Assembly (NCBI GenBank): GCA_031771865.1
Contig: JASISA010000027.1
Span: 1,488,001-1,552,000 of the forward strand
Length of the DNA: 64,000 bases
Origin: Nothophaeocryptopus gaeumannii
Taxonomy: Eukaryota; Ascomycota; Dothideomycetes; Mycosphaerellales; Mycosphaerellaceae
Reading direction: 5' to 3'
Part shown: in pieces, positions 53,401-64,000 of the stretch
Layout: every line of letters starts with the position of its first letter
Position numbering within the stretch: the stretch's first letter is position 1
Position numbers and translations under genes: made by a program
The notes under the pieces: model-generated
Databases searched by the model: none
Seen by the model: the letters and a program-made list of their open reading frames with translations, nothing else
What the model was told of the DNA's origin: nothing

Positions 53401-56400
53401 GCCAGTAAATAAGTGGGCAAATAATGCATCAAGTAAAGGTGCAGGTTATGAGCGCCCATGTGGGTGGTCCAAGAAGCCGTTTATAGCACAGCGGATCAAC
53501 GACCTTACCTCACGATCCGAGCTTCCTAGGGGTCGGCACTGCTGCTACTGCAAGCATGTGAGGCCGTGAGAAACGCCTAATGCAAAACATCTGCAGAGCA
53601 CTGCAGCTCTCGCTCTCCGATTCTCCACCCGCAAGAGCCAGCAGGGGATAGCTTTGACTCAAGCCTCCAAATGCACTCCAGCTCATGCACGGATGCATGG
53701 AATCTTCTGCGACCAGGCCCACCCCTGCTGCAAATCAACAGCGAAATTGAATTGCCACCACGAACCCACACATGCGTAATAAGGACAATGCTATAGCTGC
53801 CACGGCAACGGTTTCGACAATTTCTCTTGGTCGGAAACAGAAGCACAACATCGGAGTAGAAGAAGGCCAGACAACTGTGTGAAGGAGCTGTCAGAGTCGG
53901 CGCTCTGTGCGCATGACCGGACTTCGTTAAAGGATTGCCTGCTGCACACAACCCGAAGCGGAATCAGCGGCAGCGAATTCATGCGCAACAGACAGAGTAT
54001 GCCGCTAGACGGACGTCGCTCGCTTTCACCAACTTGTCAGCACGGGATGACTTCGAATGCACAATTACGAGCCTATGATGACTAGACACAGCTTTTGCCG
54101 TATGAGTGCCAAGTGATCGTACTTGTTGATCAAGATGCCGAGTTGCCATGTAATCGGAGACCTGGCAGTACTTTCATCATGGGTACCCCAGTCTGAAGTT
54201 CGCTTCTCTCCTCGGTGAACGCATTTGAGCCTCATCGATGACGGACAGAAACGGGCATTGAATCCAGAAGTATGTCTCCTTCCTAAGCAGATCTCGTCAT
54301 TTACCAACTTCAAAACATGCACGCAGAAGATGCCGCGGAGACGCAATCGTCGCAAAATGGGACACTCGATCCATATCAAAATGCTCGAATACATTACGCG
54401 ACAATATGACATCCATTCCCTCACGTTACCTTCGTGGCGCCCTACTCATCAACAATGATAGGAAGTGCGACTTCCCTTCTGGGTCCGACTGACCGCGCAG
54501 ATCCAAGAGCAGTCGGCTGATCCTCGAAGTCGCATAAAGCGAGCTGCAGTCAACCGCTGACAGTTGCCTTCATCAACCTCCGCCACACAATAATTATCCC
54601 TGGGTAGGACGAAGTGGAGTAGCCAAGCAAAGCGTGCGGCAATCTGATTTCGACATCGCGACATGGACATAATCGGTTCAATTGTTTGTCCATGGGCCGA
54701 AGCCTCGTCTGATGGGAAGAGCACCTGGTCCAATTCGCATCGACCTATCGCGTTTCTCATGATGGCTACCACGGTTCTCTACGTTCACACAATGCGCTCA
54801 CCTTCAGAAAGCACCACCAAGCGCATGAACATGGACAGCCAGCCTGACCCGGATGTCAGTCGTCCGCAGAACCACTTTTTTATAGGCTGGCTCGATTCTT
54901 CTTAGTCGGATGACCCCATATAGTTTCGGATTCGTCGCGACAGCTGGTCCAAGAGAATGCATTTGCGGCGCCAGTGGGATGTCCTTCAAGGCCGAAGCTG
55001 GAGTATCATCGCACGTGAGTACTGATGATGAGAGGTCTTGACGTCTGTTGTAGCCTCCAGAGCGAATGTGCGACCGTTGGCGCTAGCGTGGCTGGCTCCT
55101 GGCCCTCGCGTTTGACTTCAAGACCCTTGAATCTTCTCTTCTTCGGCCCTCAACAATATGTTGTCACGCCTCACTCCCTACTCCTACTTACATCGGCGCC
55201 GAGGTGCGATGATCATCTGACTTTGCAGTGAGATGGGCGTTTGATGGTGAGAGCACCGCCGGTCCCGTCACTGAGAACAAATCTGTCGCTTTGCGGGCTT
55301 GCTGGGTTCAGTAACATCTAGCTGCTACGATCTACGACCGACATCAAACGATCCCTTGCATAGAGCCGGACGCGCCGACAATTCCTTCAGCGCTTTGTGG
55401 GGTGCTGGCATTATTCTCATCGGAAACAGAAGACGGTGCTCGGCGTGTTGATGCTCTTTTGCTGCCATCAGCTGATATGTCTTTCTACTCGGGAAGTTGC
55501 CGAAGGGGTTATTGTCAGGCGCTGCCTTACTCACCTTGAGTACGCGGTGTTTTTGAAGGACATGAGCAGCTCATCCAAGAGAATCTAGGAGGTATAGAAA
55601 GGACCAAATAGAGCCCCTTTTCGAACACACGACCGCCTTCATCAAAGGCGCAAAGATGTCGAGGGCTATCATGGACCACCCGGATATCAGATGCGCCGAC
55701 CACGCTCCCGGTCTGCGTCATCACAGTGCCCCCAAATCAGCCCATGCGTACCACAATACCGAACAGAAGCCGTCCAGGATCTCCTCTTTGGGTCTTTCTT
55801 GAAACATTCGACCAAAGTGAAGAATGATCTAGGGCAGATTCACCGGAGGTGTGTCTGTCGGACGTCGGGAGGTAAGTCTCATTCAACGGCGACCGTTAAT
55901 GTCCTCTTTGTCCCTGACTGCAAATGACTATCGTGATCAGAGCTCCTGGTCCACTTTGCGAGATCCTTGTCGATGGACAGGCAGGCTTCAAGGTTCCCCG
56001 CAAAAGCACATTCACTTCACTTGAGTCGGTCGCTTAGCCTTGCGCTAGCCTCAAGTTGCTCGTGCTCTTGACGTCTCTCGTCTATGAAGCTGCGAATGCT
56101 GCATATGTCTGACTACGAAGGCACATGTCAGTGCAAGGCATGCTCCGCACAGCCTGCCACTCCGCCATAGCACTCAATCTCACGACTTTATGCGGACGCA
56201 ACCTTAAGAAATCGCTCTTCGCGCCGGGGCTGACCAGGTCCTAGGATGGAGCCATGATCTTGTATCAGCTACGTTCGTTTCGAATTGCAGGAGAAGCCAA
56301 CTGTCTCACAGGCTCCCATGGTCGACTCCAGGCCCAAGCTTGACAGACTGAGCGCTCTCCTCTTGCGCGAGCCAATATCCATCTCCTCGGGGTATATTAA

Positions 56401-56929
56401 GATCAAATTGCGTAGTACAATGGCCAGATGAGGCCTCCTGCCTCCTCGAAAAATGCAGCTACAGCTTCTACTCCGCTTGAGCCCTTCCGCCGGAGACTAT
56501 GAACACCAACGGTTGTCATTCAGGTCCATGTCAACAGCTGTACTCCTCCTTGATTCCTTTGGCCCATCGTCGTTTCTGCATTTCCCCTCTACGAGACACT
56601 CTGAAAATATGCATAGGATCCCTTTCCCCGGGCCTGATGCTGCTGAAGCTGCAACTTTTGTTGAGGGGAAGGCACAGCTCATAACAGGATCAATCTGCAA
56701 TTTTTTTCTGACTTGCCCAAATGCCTTTGTTGAAGAAAGTGCTTTCAATCCGAGCTTTGCAGGCTGAAATGTCGGGTATTCATCAGGTCAGGCCAGAACA
56801 TTGATGCTGGAAGAAAGAACTATTTGGCTGATTCATTTTCTCAGGTTGAGAACTATGGCAAGCAGGAGAAGGTGCTCCATCGAGAGTTGGCTGAGTATGG
56901 CCGGAGACGTAGTATGGAAGGACCTTAAG
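50492..56929. other. 6.4 kb gene-poor region
   Basis: No open frame here shows a domain, conserved motif or convincing splice extension on either strand. Frames reach at most about 170 codons and overlap each other. The first kilobase is likely PLC1 promoter and 5' UTR. A microsatellite cluster lies at 51681-51850. Base composition is not obviously AT-rich, so repeat-induced mutation is not suggested by eye. I found no terminal inverted repeats or transposase-like sequence. Confidence 0.55.
51681..51850. repeat. Cluster of short microsatellites
   Basis: Within 170 bp there are successive short tandem runs: TCCTGC units (from 51681), ACT units (about 51766-51787), GGCT and TGTC units (about 51799-51822) and a CCG run (about 51824-51846). 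They lie upstream of PLC1 outside any coding sequence. Such runs are prone to slippage and could serve as markers. Confidence 0.8.
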
Positions 56930-59513
56930 CCGACAATCTCGACATCGATGTTCTGATTGTGAGCTTCCTACATCTTCAGTTCTCACTCGGAGAAGCGGAG
57001 GCTGATCCAAGATGTGTTGCCAATGTAGGTCGGTGCTGGTTTCGGAGGCGTCTTTCTCCTGCATGAAATGCGTAAGGCTGGCTTCAAGACCGTTGTGTAC
57101 GAGGCTGGGACCAGCTTCGGAGGGTAAGCCTTGGAAGACTGCCAGCCGTGCAGAAACATACTGACGTCTTGCTCCCGTCCAGGACTTGGCGATGGAACGT
57201 CTATCCAGTAAGGCGAATGCAGTATCGGAGAACTTGGATAACTATAACGGAATCCACAGGGTGCCCGCGTGGACAGCGAAGTTCCCATTTACGAACTGAG
57301 GCAAGATTTTATGCAAACTCTAGTGCATTGCAAGATACTGACACCGCTGCAGCATTCCCGAAGTCTGGAAGGACTGGACTTGGAGCACCAACTGTATGTG
57401 TCTCCCCTTAATCGATGCTAATGAGCGCTGATGCTCTGCCAGACCCGAATTATCAGGAGCTCCAAAACTACTTCGACCACGCCGACAAAGTACTTGAGTA
57501 CGTGATTGCGTTCCAAGGCCCGCTTCGATGCTGACGATGGCACAGGCTCAGCAAAGACTGCGCCTTCGAGACGTGCGTCGTCGGAGCCGAGTTCAGTGAA
57601 AAAGAGGGCAAATGGACAGTCAAGACCGTTGATGGCAGGACGGCCAAGGCTAGATTCCTGATTGTGAGTTTTGCTGTTTCAGCAGCTTGATAGATTTGAC
57701 TGAAGCTGATGCTCGCCAAGGTCGCTGCTGGATGTAAGTGCGAGGCATTCTTCGACCCCTGCAGCCTTGCTAATGAGTCACGATAGTTGCGGCGAAGCGA
57801 TATATCCCAGATGACTTCAAGAATTTGGAGAAGTTCAAAGGGACGATGTGTAAGCAGGTCAATGTATTGATGCTTAGCGTTGGCTGACGATTTGCTGCTA
57901 GACCATTCATCGTTCTGGCCGCCGGAGGGCGTTGATGTCCGGTAAGTTGTGAACTTGTTTCCGTCGTAGAAGGTACAAGCTAATACGAGGCAGAGGAAAG
58001 CGATGTGCCGTCATCGGTCAGTACGAAGAAATGTACTACAGCAGGTCATAGCTGACCAGCATCAAGGGACCGGAGCCTCGGGCGTACAGATCTCACAGGA
58101 ATGGGGTCCGATTGCGAGCGAGCTGAAGGTCTTCCAAAGTAAGTCATAGATAGCATGTTGAGTGATGAGACTTAGCTGACAATGCTTAACAGGGACACCG
58201 AACTTGGTACACTCCTCGTATATCGCATGTATAGCGAAGATGCTAACTCCACACAGGCGATCCCGATGGGCAAGCGAGACCTAAGCGTCGAAGAACAGAG
58301 CAAGCTCAAGCCATTCTACCCTGAGCTCTTCGCCTACCGTGAGCGCTGCTTCGGCGGGTTCTGTTTCGACCTGGACGAGCGCTACACCTTCGATGTCCCC
58401 AAGGAAGAGCGAGAGAAGTTCTACCAGATGCTATGGGAGCATGGAGGCTTCGCATTCTGGCTGGGAAACTTCGCCGATTAGCTCTATGACAACAAGGCAA
58501 ACCGCGAGGCGTACAATTTCTGGGCGAAGAAGCAGCGTGCGAGGATCCATGATGCGAGGAAGAGGGATTTGTTGGCGCCTTTGGAGCCGCCGCATCCGTT
58601 TGGTGTGAAGAGACCGTAAGTGCAGCTCCAGTGTTGATTGGTTTTGGGGCTTGAGGCTGATCGCTTGCAGATGCCTGGAGCAGAACTATTACGAACAGTT
58701 CAACAGGCCAAATGTTGATGTGGTTGATATTTCCTTGAAGTCGGGAACCAAGATTGAGGAGTTCACCGAGACTGGCATCAAGACTTCGGACGGAAAGCAC
58801 TATGAGTTTGATGTGAGGTAGTACATGAGAGAGCTGGTCAGTGGCTGCTAACAAGTAACAGGTCATCGCCATCGCAACTGGCTTCGACATCACCACCGGC
58901 GGTATGACGAACATGGGTTTGAAGAGTGTCAAAGGAACATACCTCAAGGACGAGTGGAAGTGAGTGTCAATCATCCCCAAACCCTCCAAGCCATGCTGAT
59001 CTTGGTACAGGAGAGCGGCATACACATACCTGGGCACCACCGTCAGCGGCTACCCGAACATGTTCCACCTCTACGGCCCACACGGCCCAACGCTGCTCTC
59101 AAACGGTCCTACCAGCGTTGAGGTGCAAGGTCGATGGATCCGCGATGCCATCAATAACATCAACTCCCAGGGCATCAAATTCATCGACCCGACCGATGAG
59201 GCTGCCAAGGAGTGGAAGAAACGTATCAATCATCTCTCGGATATCAGTCTCTTCCCAACGACCAAGGTAAGGCAATCTATCACACTAAGATCCATACATA
59301 CTGATCTCCTCCCAGTCAACATACATGGGCGGAAGCATGCCAGACAAAGCTTTCGAGCAGGTCAACTACGCTGGAGGCCTCGCTAACTACAAGAATGAGA
59401 TCCGGGCTGCTTTGCCTGAATGGAAGGGCTTCAGAGTTGTGCCGCTGGAGAAGGGAGCGAAGGTGGACTCGGGACCGCCGCAGGTTGGACAGACGGCTAC
59501 TGTTACGACTTGA
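56930..59513 (+). pseudogene. Intron-rich Baeyer-Villiger monooxygenase with premature stop
   Basis: An FAD/NADPH flavoprotein monooxygenase that would insert oxygen next to a ketone. Exons traced by frame continuity: up to 56958, then 57029-57123, 57183-57207, 57260-57300, 57353-57393, 57443-57497, 57546-57663, 57721-57733, 57787-57849, 57902-57941, 57994-58016, 58067-58138, 58193-58206, 58257-58615, 58671-58812, 58862-58959, 59011-59266 and 59316-59513. Motifs are intact: the first Rossmann GAGFGG, the Baeyer-Villiger fingerprint FKGTMYHSSFWP, the second Rossmann GTGASG, ATGFD, and a full C-terminus. In the exon 58257-58615 the codon at 58479-58481 is TAG within the conserved NFAD-stop-LYDNKANREAY segment, where the family has Tyr. 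The 5' end also lacks a clear ATG. The intron at 57301-57352 uses a GC donor. I read it as a recently inactivated gene; recoding or a sequencing error are alternatives. Confidence 0.8.
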
Positions 59514-60049
59514 GGGTTTGATGGACTCGATGATTGGAAGGAAAAGCCTTTCGGGATGATGTTCGTCTGCTTGGTCGCGGTCTTGTTGCGCTGGATTCTG
59601 TAGGTTTGACGAATAATGATAGTTCTGGTCCTCCTTTATGTTGAATTTCGGGTCCAATTAGCGTCATCTGTGTCGATGTGTTGTTCAAGATGTTTTCAAG
59701 GTGTTACTTTCTTTGAATTTGTGCCTTCTTTGGCTTTGATGCCCAACGTCTCTCAAGGTTCATTGGCGACGCTTTCCCATCTGCCTACACGAACCATGCC
59801 ATACAGAGCTCCGTCGTCCACGTCGAAAACTGCTCTACAAGAAGAAGAATGTTTTGCATCCATTGACAATGCTGTCTCCGGCCTGATTCCTGTATTTTAC
59901 AGCGAGCCTGATGACGCTGGCTCTCCACCTCGCGGCAGAAAGTATAAATGGGCAGCAGCAATCGTCACACGATGCTGAGCTGTACCTCTCCCATGCTCTC
60001 TCTCAACCTCTTAAGATCCAAATTGAAGAAATAGATAGAGATTGATAAG
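59514..60049. other. Intergenic region
   Basis: About 535 bp between the monooxygenase and the downstream dehydrogenase on the same strand. An open frame at 59616-59978 has no recognisable features. Confidence 0.45.
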
Positions 60050-60908
60050 ATGCCTACAGCGGTTGTGACAGGTGCCAACTCGGGCATTGGCCATGCATTC
60101 GCCCAGATCCTCATCAGCGAGGTATAGTACGACTGGCAGGAGCGACGAAGAAATCATCCACTGACGCTCTTTGAAGGGATACGAGGTCCATGTATGATGG
60201 CGCTGGTCCAGAGTCATGAAGCTTACTAGACGTACTGATCGCACTTCCAGGCAGCGGACCACGAAGTAGGCGAGAAGCTACAATCCCTCCAATGTCGACT
60301 CCATCGTCAGTTATCCCCAACGGCCCTCAGTCATCTCGAACCGCAACTAAACCCTCTACACAGGCCTCGACGTCCGCTCCTCCGAATCAATCGCCGGCTT
60401 CGCCCAACAACTCACCTCCAAACCCATCGACATCCTCCTCAACGTCGCAGGCGTCATGGCCCCGCCCACCCAAGACGAGCTCTCCACCATCACCAAAGAA
60501 ACCCTTTCCCGCATCTTCGAAACAAACACCTTCGGCCCTCTCCTTCTGACACAAGCCCTCCTCGAGAACCTCCTAGCCTCGCCCTCCCCCCGCATCGGGA
60601 TTGTCAGTAGTCGCGTGGGGAGTATAAGCGATAACAGCACAGGAGGGAATTATGGATACCGGGCTAGCAAGGCGGCGGTGAATAGTATTGGGAAGAGTTT
60701 GGCGGTGGAGTTGCGAGAAAGAGGGGTTATTGTGAATTTGTTACATCCGGGAATCGTAAACTCGAACTTGAACCCAGGTGGTGGTGGGAACCCAGAAGCC
60801 GTTGAGCCAGAAGAAGCGGCGAGTAAGCTTTGGACGGTTATGATGAGTAAAGGGATTGAGGATACGGGGAGGTTTTGGCATAGGGAGGGACAGGAGTTGC
60901 CTTGGTAG
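60050..60908 (+). CDS. Short-chain dehydrogenase/reductase
   Basis: A classical SDR of 224 residues, probably NAD(P)H-dependent alcohol/ketone oxidoreductase. I reconstruct exons 60050-60121, 60177-60191, 60251-60293 and 60364-60908 with introns of 55, 59 and 70 bp; the second exon is only 15 nt. The cofactor loop TGANSGIG is at residues 7-14, the NNAG-type motif is NVAG, the catalytic Ser is in IVSSRVGSI, and the YxxxK motif is YRASK, followed by LLHPGIVNS. All key residues are present, so it looks functional. It lies 536 bp downstream of the monooxygenase on the same strand. An alcohol dehydrogenase next to a Baeyer-Villiger enzyme is a common catabolic pairing, but the link here is an inference. 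Confidence 0.8.
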
Positions 60909-61763
60909 GTAGAGGTATGAATGAAGAATGGTGGGAGAAGAGGAGAGGGATACAAATAGATCCGAAAAGCGGCTAGTCATCGGATGAGAGGCTCGAGGCA
61001 ATCGACAACTTGTACATTGGACGTCTTTCTCATTGAGGACTAGTTATGAAGGAGATGAAGCTATGCACTGTGAAGATCCAGAATCGAAGAGTAGAAACAG
61101 CATCATCAAAGAATTGAGTTCAACACGTATCATGAGCCTCCAGTGCATCCCATTCAAGCACGCCTCAAAAGCCCAATCCGCCTCATCAGGGCCTGTATAG
61201 ACACCGCTACTCGCAGACAGACTCAGACTCAGTAGCTCCATCCTTCCGGTTAGCACCATTCACTCGTCATGTACGCATGCCTTAGCAACCTGAGGCGCAA
61301 AATCAGGTACGACGACGACGACGTCAACTGTCTCTCCCAATATTCATCATTCGATAGTCAACAAGCTTTCGATTCTGATAGCGAGGGTATTATTAGTACA
61401 AAGTCTAAGATACGTAAATCGAACGGGGTATTCTTGTGAGCAATAGTGAGAAAGCTCTGCCAGCACATAGACTGTGTGGAGAGCAAGCAGAGCAGCAAGA
61501 AAATATGGTTGCCTGAGCATAGCCACAACGACACCTCATTCGTCTCTTTCCGCCCACTTCCTAGTCCTCACTCATACTCCATTTCTTGGTCACACGATGG
61601 CGCCTCTGTGAGCCCAACGCCATTTCTGTTGCGCCTTCGCCTCATTCCCCATTCTCCGCTGGCATACTCGTATTCCCATGAATGTACACAAATCGATTCC
61701 ACATGCTTTGAGTACCTTTTCTCGATAAGTTGAGATGATTCACTTCCACGCCTACATCCCTCT
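60909..61763. other. Convergent intergenic region
   Basis: About 855 bp between the SDR and the C2H2 gene 3' ends. A short (ACG)n run occurs near 61309. I see no gene. Confidence 0.5.
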
Positions 61764-63684
61764 TTAGCTCGACCCTATTGGGGCCTGCGGAGCTCCGTTT
61801 TGCTGCTGTAGTCGCATCACCGTATCCTCGAGCCTTCGAGCCACCTCTGCTTGCTCCGCAGCGGCTGCCTCCATCTGTCGGATGTGATCGTCCTTTGCGT
61901 CGCCTTCTGCACGCAGACGCTTAATCTCGTGCTTCAAGTCCTCGACGTCTTCAGGGAATCCTTGTTCGTCGACGGGACCCATGGATCGTTTCCGCTTGTT
62001 GCCTAGTGCGGGTGAGGTGTTCGCAAGCTGGTCTGCGAGGATCGCATCAGATACGGACATGTGATCCGGGCGGTGCTCGTGGTTTTCTGCTCCAGTCATG
62101 ACGTCAATGGTTTCTCTCCCAAGCATAGGATCTTGCTGAGAGTCCTGGGTCTGGCTCTGGTCTTTGCCCGAGTGAACGCGTCTTAGATGCTCGTTGAGGT
62201 TCTCTTTGCGTGTGAAGCCTTTTCCTGAGTGTCGCTTGCAGTCGAGGTGAGGGCACATCAGTTGAGCCTTTGGCCCACCGTGCTTTCCATGCACCTCTCG
62301 CTCGTGTCGCAAAAGTCCACCGGAGTACGTAAAGCCTTGGAGCTTAGCGCAAGACGGGTCAGGACACCGGTATGGTCGATCGTGCTTGTCCATATGTTTG
62401 CTGCGCACACGTTAGTTCTGCTTTCCACATGTAGGATGAAATAGATATGTACCTCCACTCGCACTTCCTGTCGAAGATCTGCCCGATACATTCTTCTGCA
62501 AAGTCGCAGACGTATTTCCCATCTTGATTAGTTGGCGGATCGCCCCGCTTGAAGGCACGAGAGCCGCGAGGAGAATATTCTTCGTTCGGTGAAGCGCCCG
62601 GCTGTGAATGTATAGAAGGCGCGCGACTGTTCATCGCGACCTGTACCGCACCATCCTGTTGCGACATCACCGAGTGCGATCGCTTTCGTGAGACCTGTTG
62701 CATCTGATTTTGGTCGGCCATGGTGGTGTCGTGAGGCGAGTTTCCGTGTGAGCTCACTGGAGAGACCGGAGTCTGCATGTTCTCTGTATCTTGGTGAGGC
62801 ATAAATGGCGGCACTGGACTAAGATGTCCAGAGTCGATAGAGTTATTGTATGAGGTGTAGTAGTCTGACTGCGGTGGCAAGCCGGGTGACGCGGCAGCCT
62901 GAGGCTCAGATCTCTGGGCGGTCGTCGCGATTCTTATGCGCGGCGGAAGACTCGGAGCAGGTCTGCCTCCTTGTGGCAAAATGTGCGACTGGTCAAAAGG
63001 CGAAAATTCAGGCGGGTGTAATGCTGGCGCCCATGCGAGCTGGTCAGGTGCGAATCCGTGATGAAAACTCGATGACGAAGTGTCCTGAGGCAGGCGTGGC
63101 CAGCCGTACGCGTGAGCTTCGTGAGGCGAAGCAGCACCGCTGGGCAAGTTATTATACGCTTCTAGACCGGGGACCGTCGACGTGATTCGGGGCACCGCGA
63201 GCCGGTTAGTAGTACTACTACTAGTACTAGTACTGCTGTCGAGTAGCACAGGCAGAGACGACGCGCCGACCGAAGATGAGTCACGTTGTTGTTGTCGTCT
63301 ATTCGTATGGGCGTCGGGTGTGGGCGAGGAGAAGAGAGTGCCTTGCGGAAGAGGGCGAGGGCTGTGCCTGCCTGAAATTTGAGCTCGGCGCCTGTGCTCC
63401 CGAGGCTCCGGCCCGCCCTGATGATTAGCTCCTCCCACGTCAACCTCGAATTGCCCTGCTACCCAACCACACGTTGTTAGAACCTGACCTGCAGCTCTCT
63501 CATCATCACGCACCGCCTCACCTCGGAATTGTGCTTGCGACTGGGTGCCCGACATAGTCATCAGTGCTCCGTAATCCTGGATCACGTCTCGAGGAACCAC
63601 GATTGATCCAGCGACGTCGACCATATTCCCCTCCGAGTCGTATGTGTAGTCGCCGTTCACAATGTTGGGAAAGTCATAAAACAT
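61764..63684 (-). CDS. C2H2 zinc-finger transcription factor
   Basis: A fungal regulator with three C2H2-type fingers in its C-terminal part. I place the start at the ATG at 63684 (MFYDFPNIVNGDY). A 63 bp segment at 63459-63521 has a GTGAGG donor, a CTAAC branch site and a TAG acceptor, is a multiple of three and has no stop, so it is probably an intron although it reads open. The 52 bp intron 62401-62452 splits the finger region. Finger 1 is CDFAEEC then KHMDKH; finger 2 is CPDPSC then RHEREVH; finger 3 is CPHLDC then EHLRRVH, with a GFTRKENLNEH helix. The long middle part is Ser/Pro/Gln-rich, as in activation regions. A coiled coil (DLKHEIKRLRAEGDAKDDH) ends the protein. The target is unknown. 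The start is uncertain, since the frame is open further upstream without ATG. Confidence 0.75.
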
Positions 63685-63783
63685 CCAACACACGCCCCAG
63701 AGAATCGCAAGACTCGATTTGATTGCCCACGGCCACGTAGTGCTTAGTGGAGGTTTTGCGTCTGGGAACTCGAAGAAGCTTTC

Positions 63784-64000
63784 ATGACAGTGAAGACTGT
63801 AGTCTTTTTGACAGTCCTTCACGTGTCTTCGCAGAAGCTCGACGCACTTGGAGACGATTCGATGAAGGACTTAGTGTCGCAGGCACAGGAGCAGGTGTGT
63901 CAGATTGGCGACGAAGGTGTCGTCCAGCAAATGGCCAGCGATGCTGTTCTCTCGCTCAGCGGGTACCTCAACGTACTCTGGAAGGCTGCTGAGCAGGTGC
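63784..64000 (+). other. Partial open frame at the right edge, coding strand unresolved
   Basis: A plus-strand frame is open from an ATG at 63784 to the window end (72 codons so far) with helical character (LVSQAQEQVCQIGDEG). The opposite strand is also protein-like in the codon-aligned frame, except for one TAA near 63870: on one side LLDDTFVANLTHLLLCLRH, and on the other VELLRRHVKDCQKDYS, which runs into the C2H2 gene frame. Either strand could be the coding one, and the start of the C2H2 gene may be affected. The next sequence to the right would decide. Confidence 0.25.

Noticed and set aside
58306..59040. 244-codon minus-strand frame
   Set aside because: Antisense to the monooxygenase exons and introns. 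Conservation is on the plus strand.
1..64000. CRISPR arrays, prophage or bacterial defence systems
   Set aside because: The sequence is eukaryotic (spliced fungal genes), and no regularly spaced direct repeats were seen.

Overview
The window is nuclear DNA from a filamentous ascomycete (Pezizomycotina). The evidence is dense genes on both strands, mostly 50-70 bp GT-AG introns with CTAAC-like branch sites, Zn2Cys6 and C2H2 regulators, a Ste2-type pheromone receptor and a fungal S28 peptidase. Moderate GC and short introns fit Dothideomycetes, but that class is an inference. Exon junctions below were placed by hand from splice consensus and reading-frame continuity.

Layout. 0.2-11.7 kb: PEX6 (-), a Tgl1/Yeh-type steryl ester lipase (+), a maleylacetate reductase-like iron alcohol dehydrogenase (+) and a conserved fungal single-pass membrane protein (-). 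13-19.5 kb: NSR1/gar2 nucleolin (-), ALG6 (+), COX17 (-) and RNA1/RanGAP (+). 19.7-32.2 kb: NUS1 (-), an S28 serine peptidase (-), SEC10 (+), an unknown coiled-coil protein (+) and STT3 (+). 32.4-40.1 kb: TMA22/DENR (+), MPS1 kinase (-), a single-pass membrane protein (+), NTG1/Nth1 (-) and a FAM32A-like protein (+). 40.6-50.5 kb: STE2 (-), a BRCT protein (+), a Zn2Cys6 regulator (+) and PLC1 (-). 50.5-64 kb: a roughly 6.4 kb gene-poor stretch, a broken intron-rich Baeyer-Villiger monooxygenase (+), an intact short-chain dehydrogenase (+), a C2H2 zinc-finger regulator (-) and an ambiguous partial reading frame at the right edge.

Most genes are conserved housekeeping genes and are not functionally linked to their neighbours. 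One grouping is notable: ALG6, NUS1 and STT3, three separate steps of dolichol-linked N-glycosylation, lie within 17 kb. The accessory-looking part is 50.5-64 kb. The most useful observations are a premature TAG and a GC-AG intron in the monooxygenase, seven copies of a GCCCAC motif in the NSR1-ALG6 intergenic region, and stop-free in-frame introns in STE2 and the C2H2 gene that would mislead ORF-based annotation. I did not find a convincing undescribed multi-gene system.
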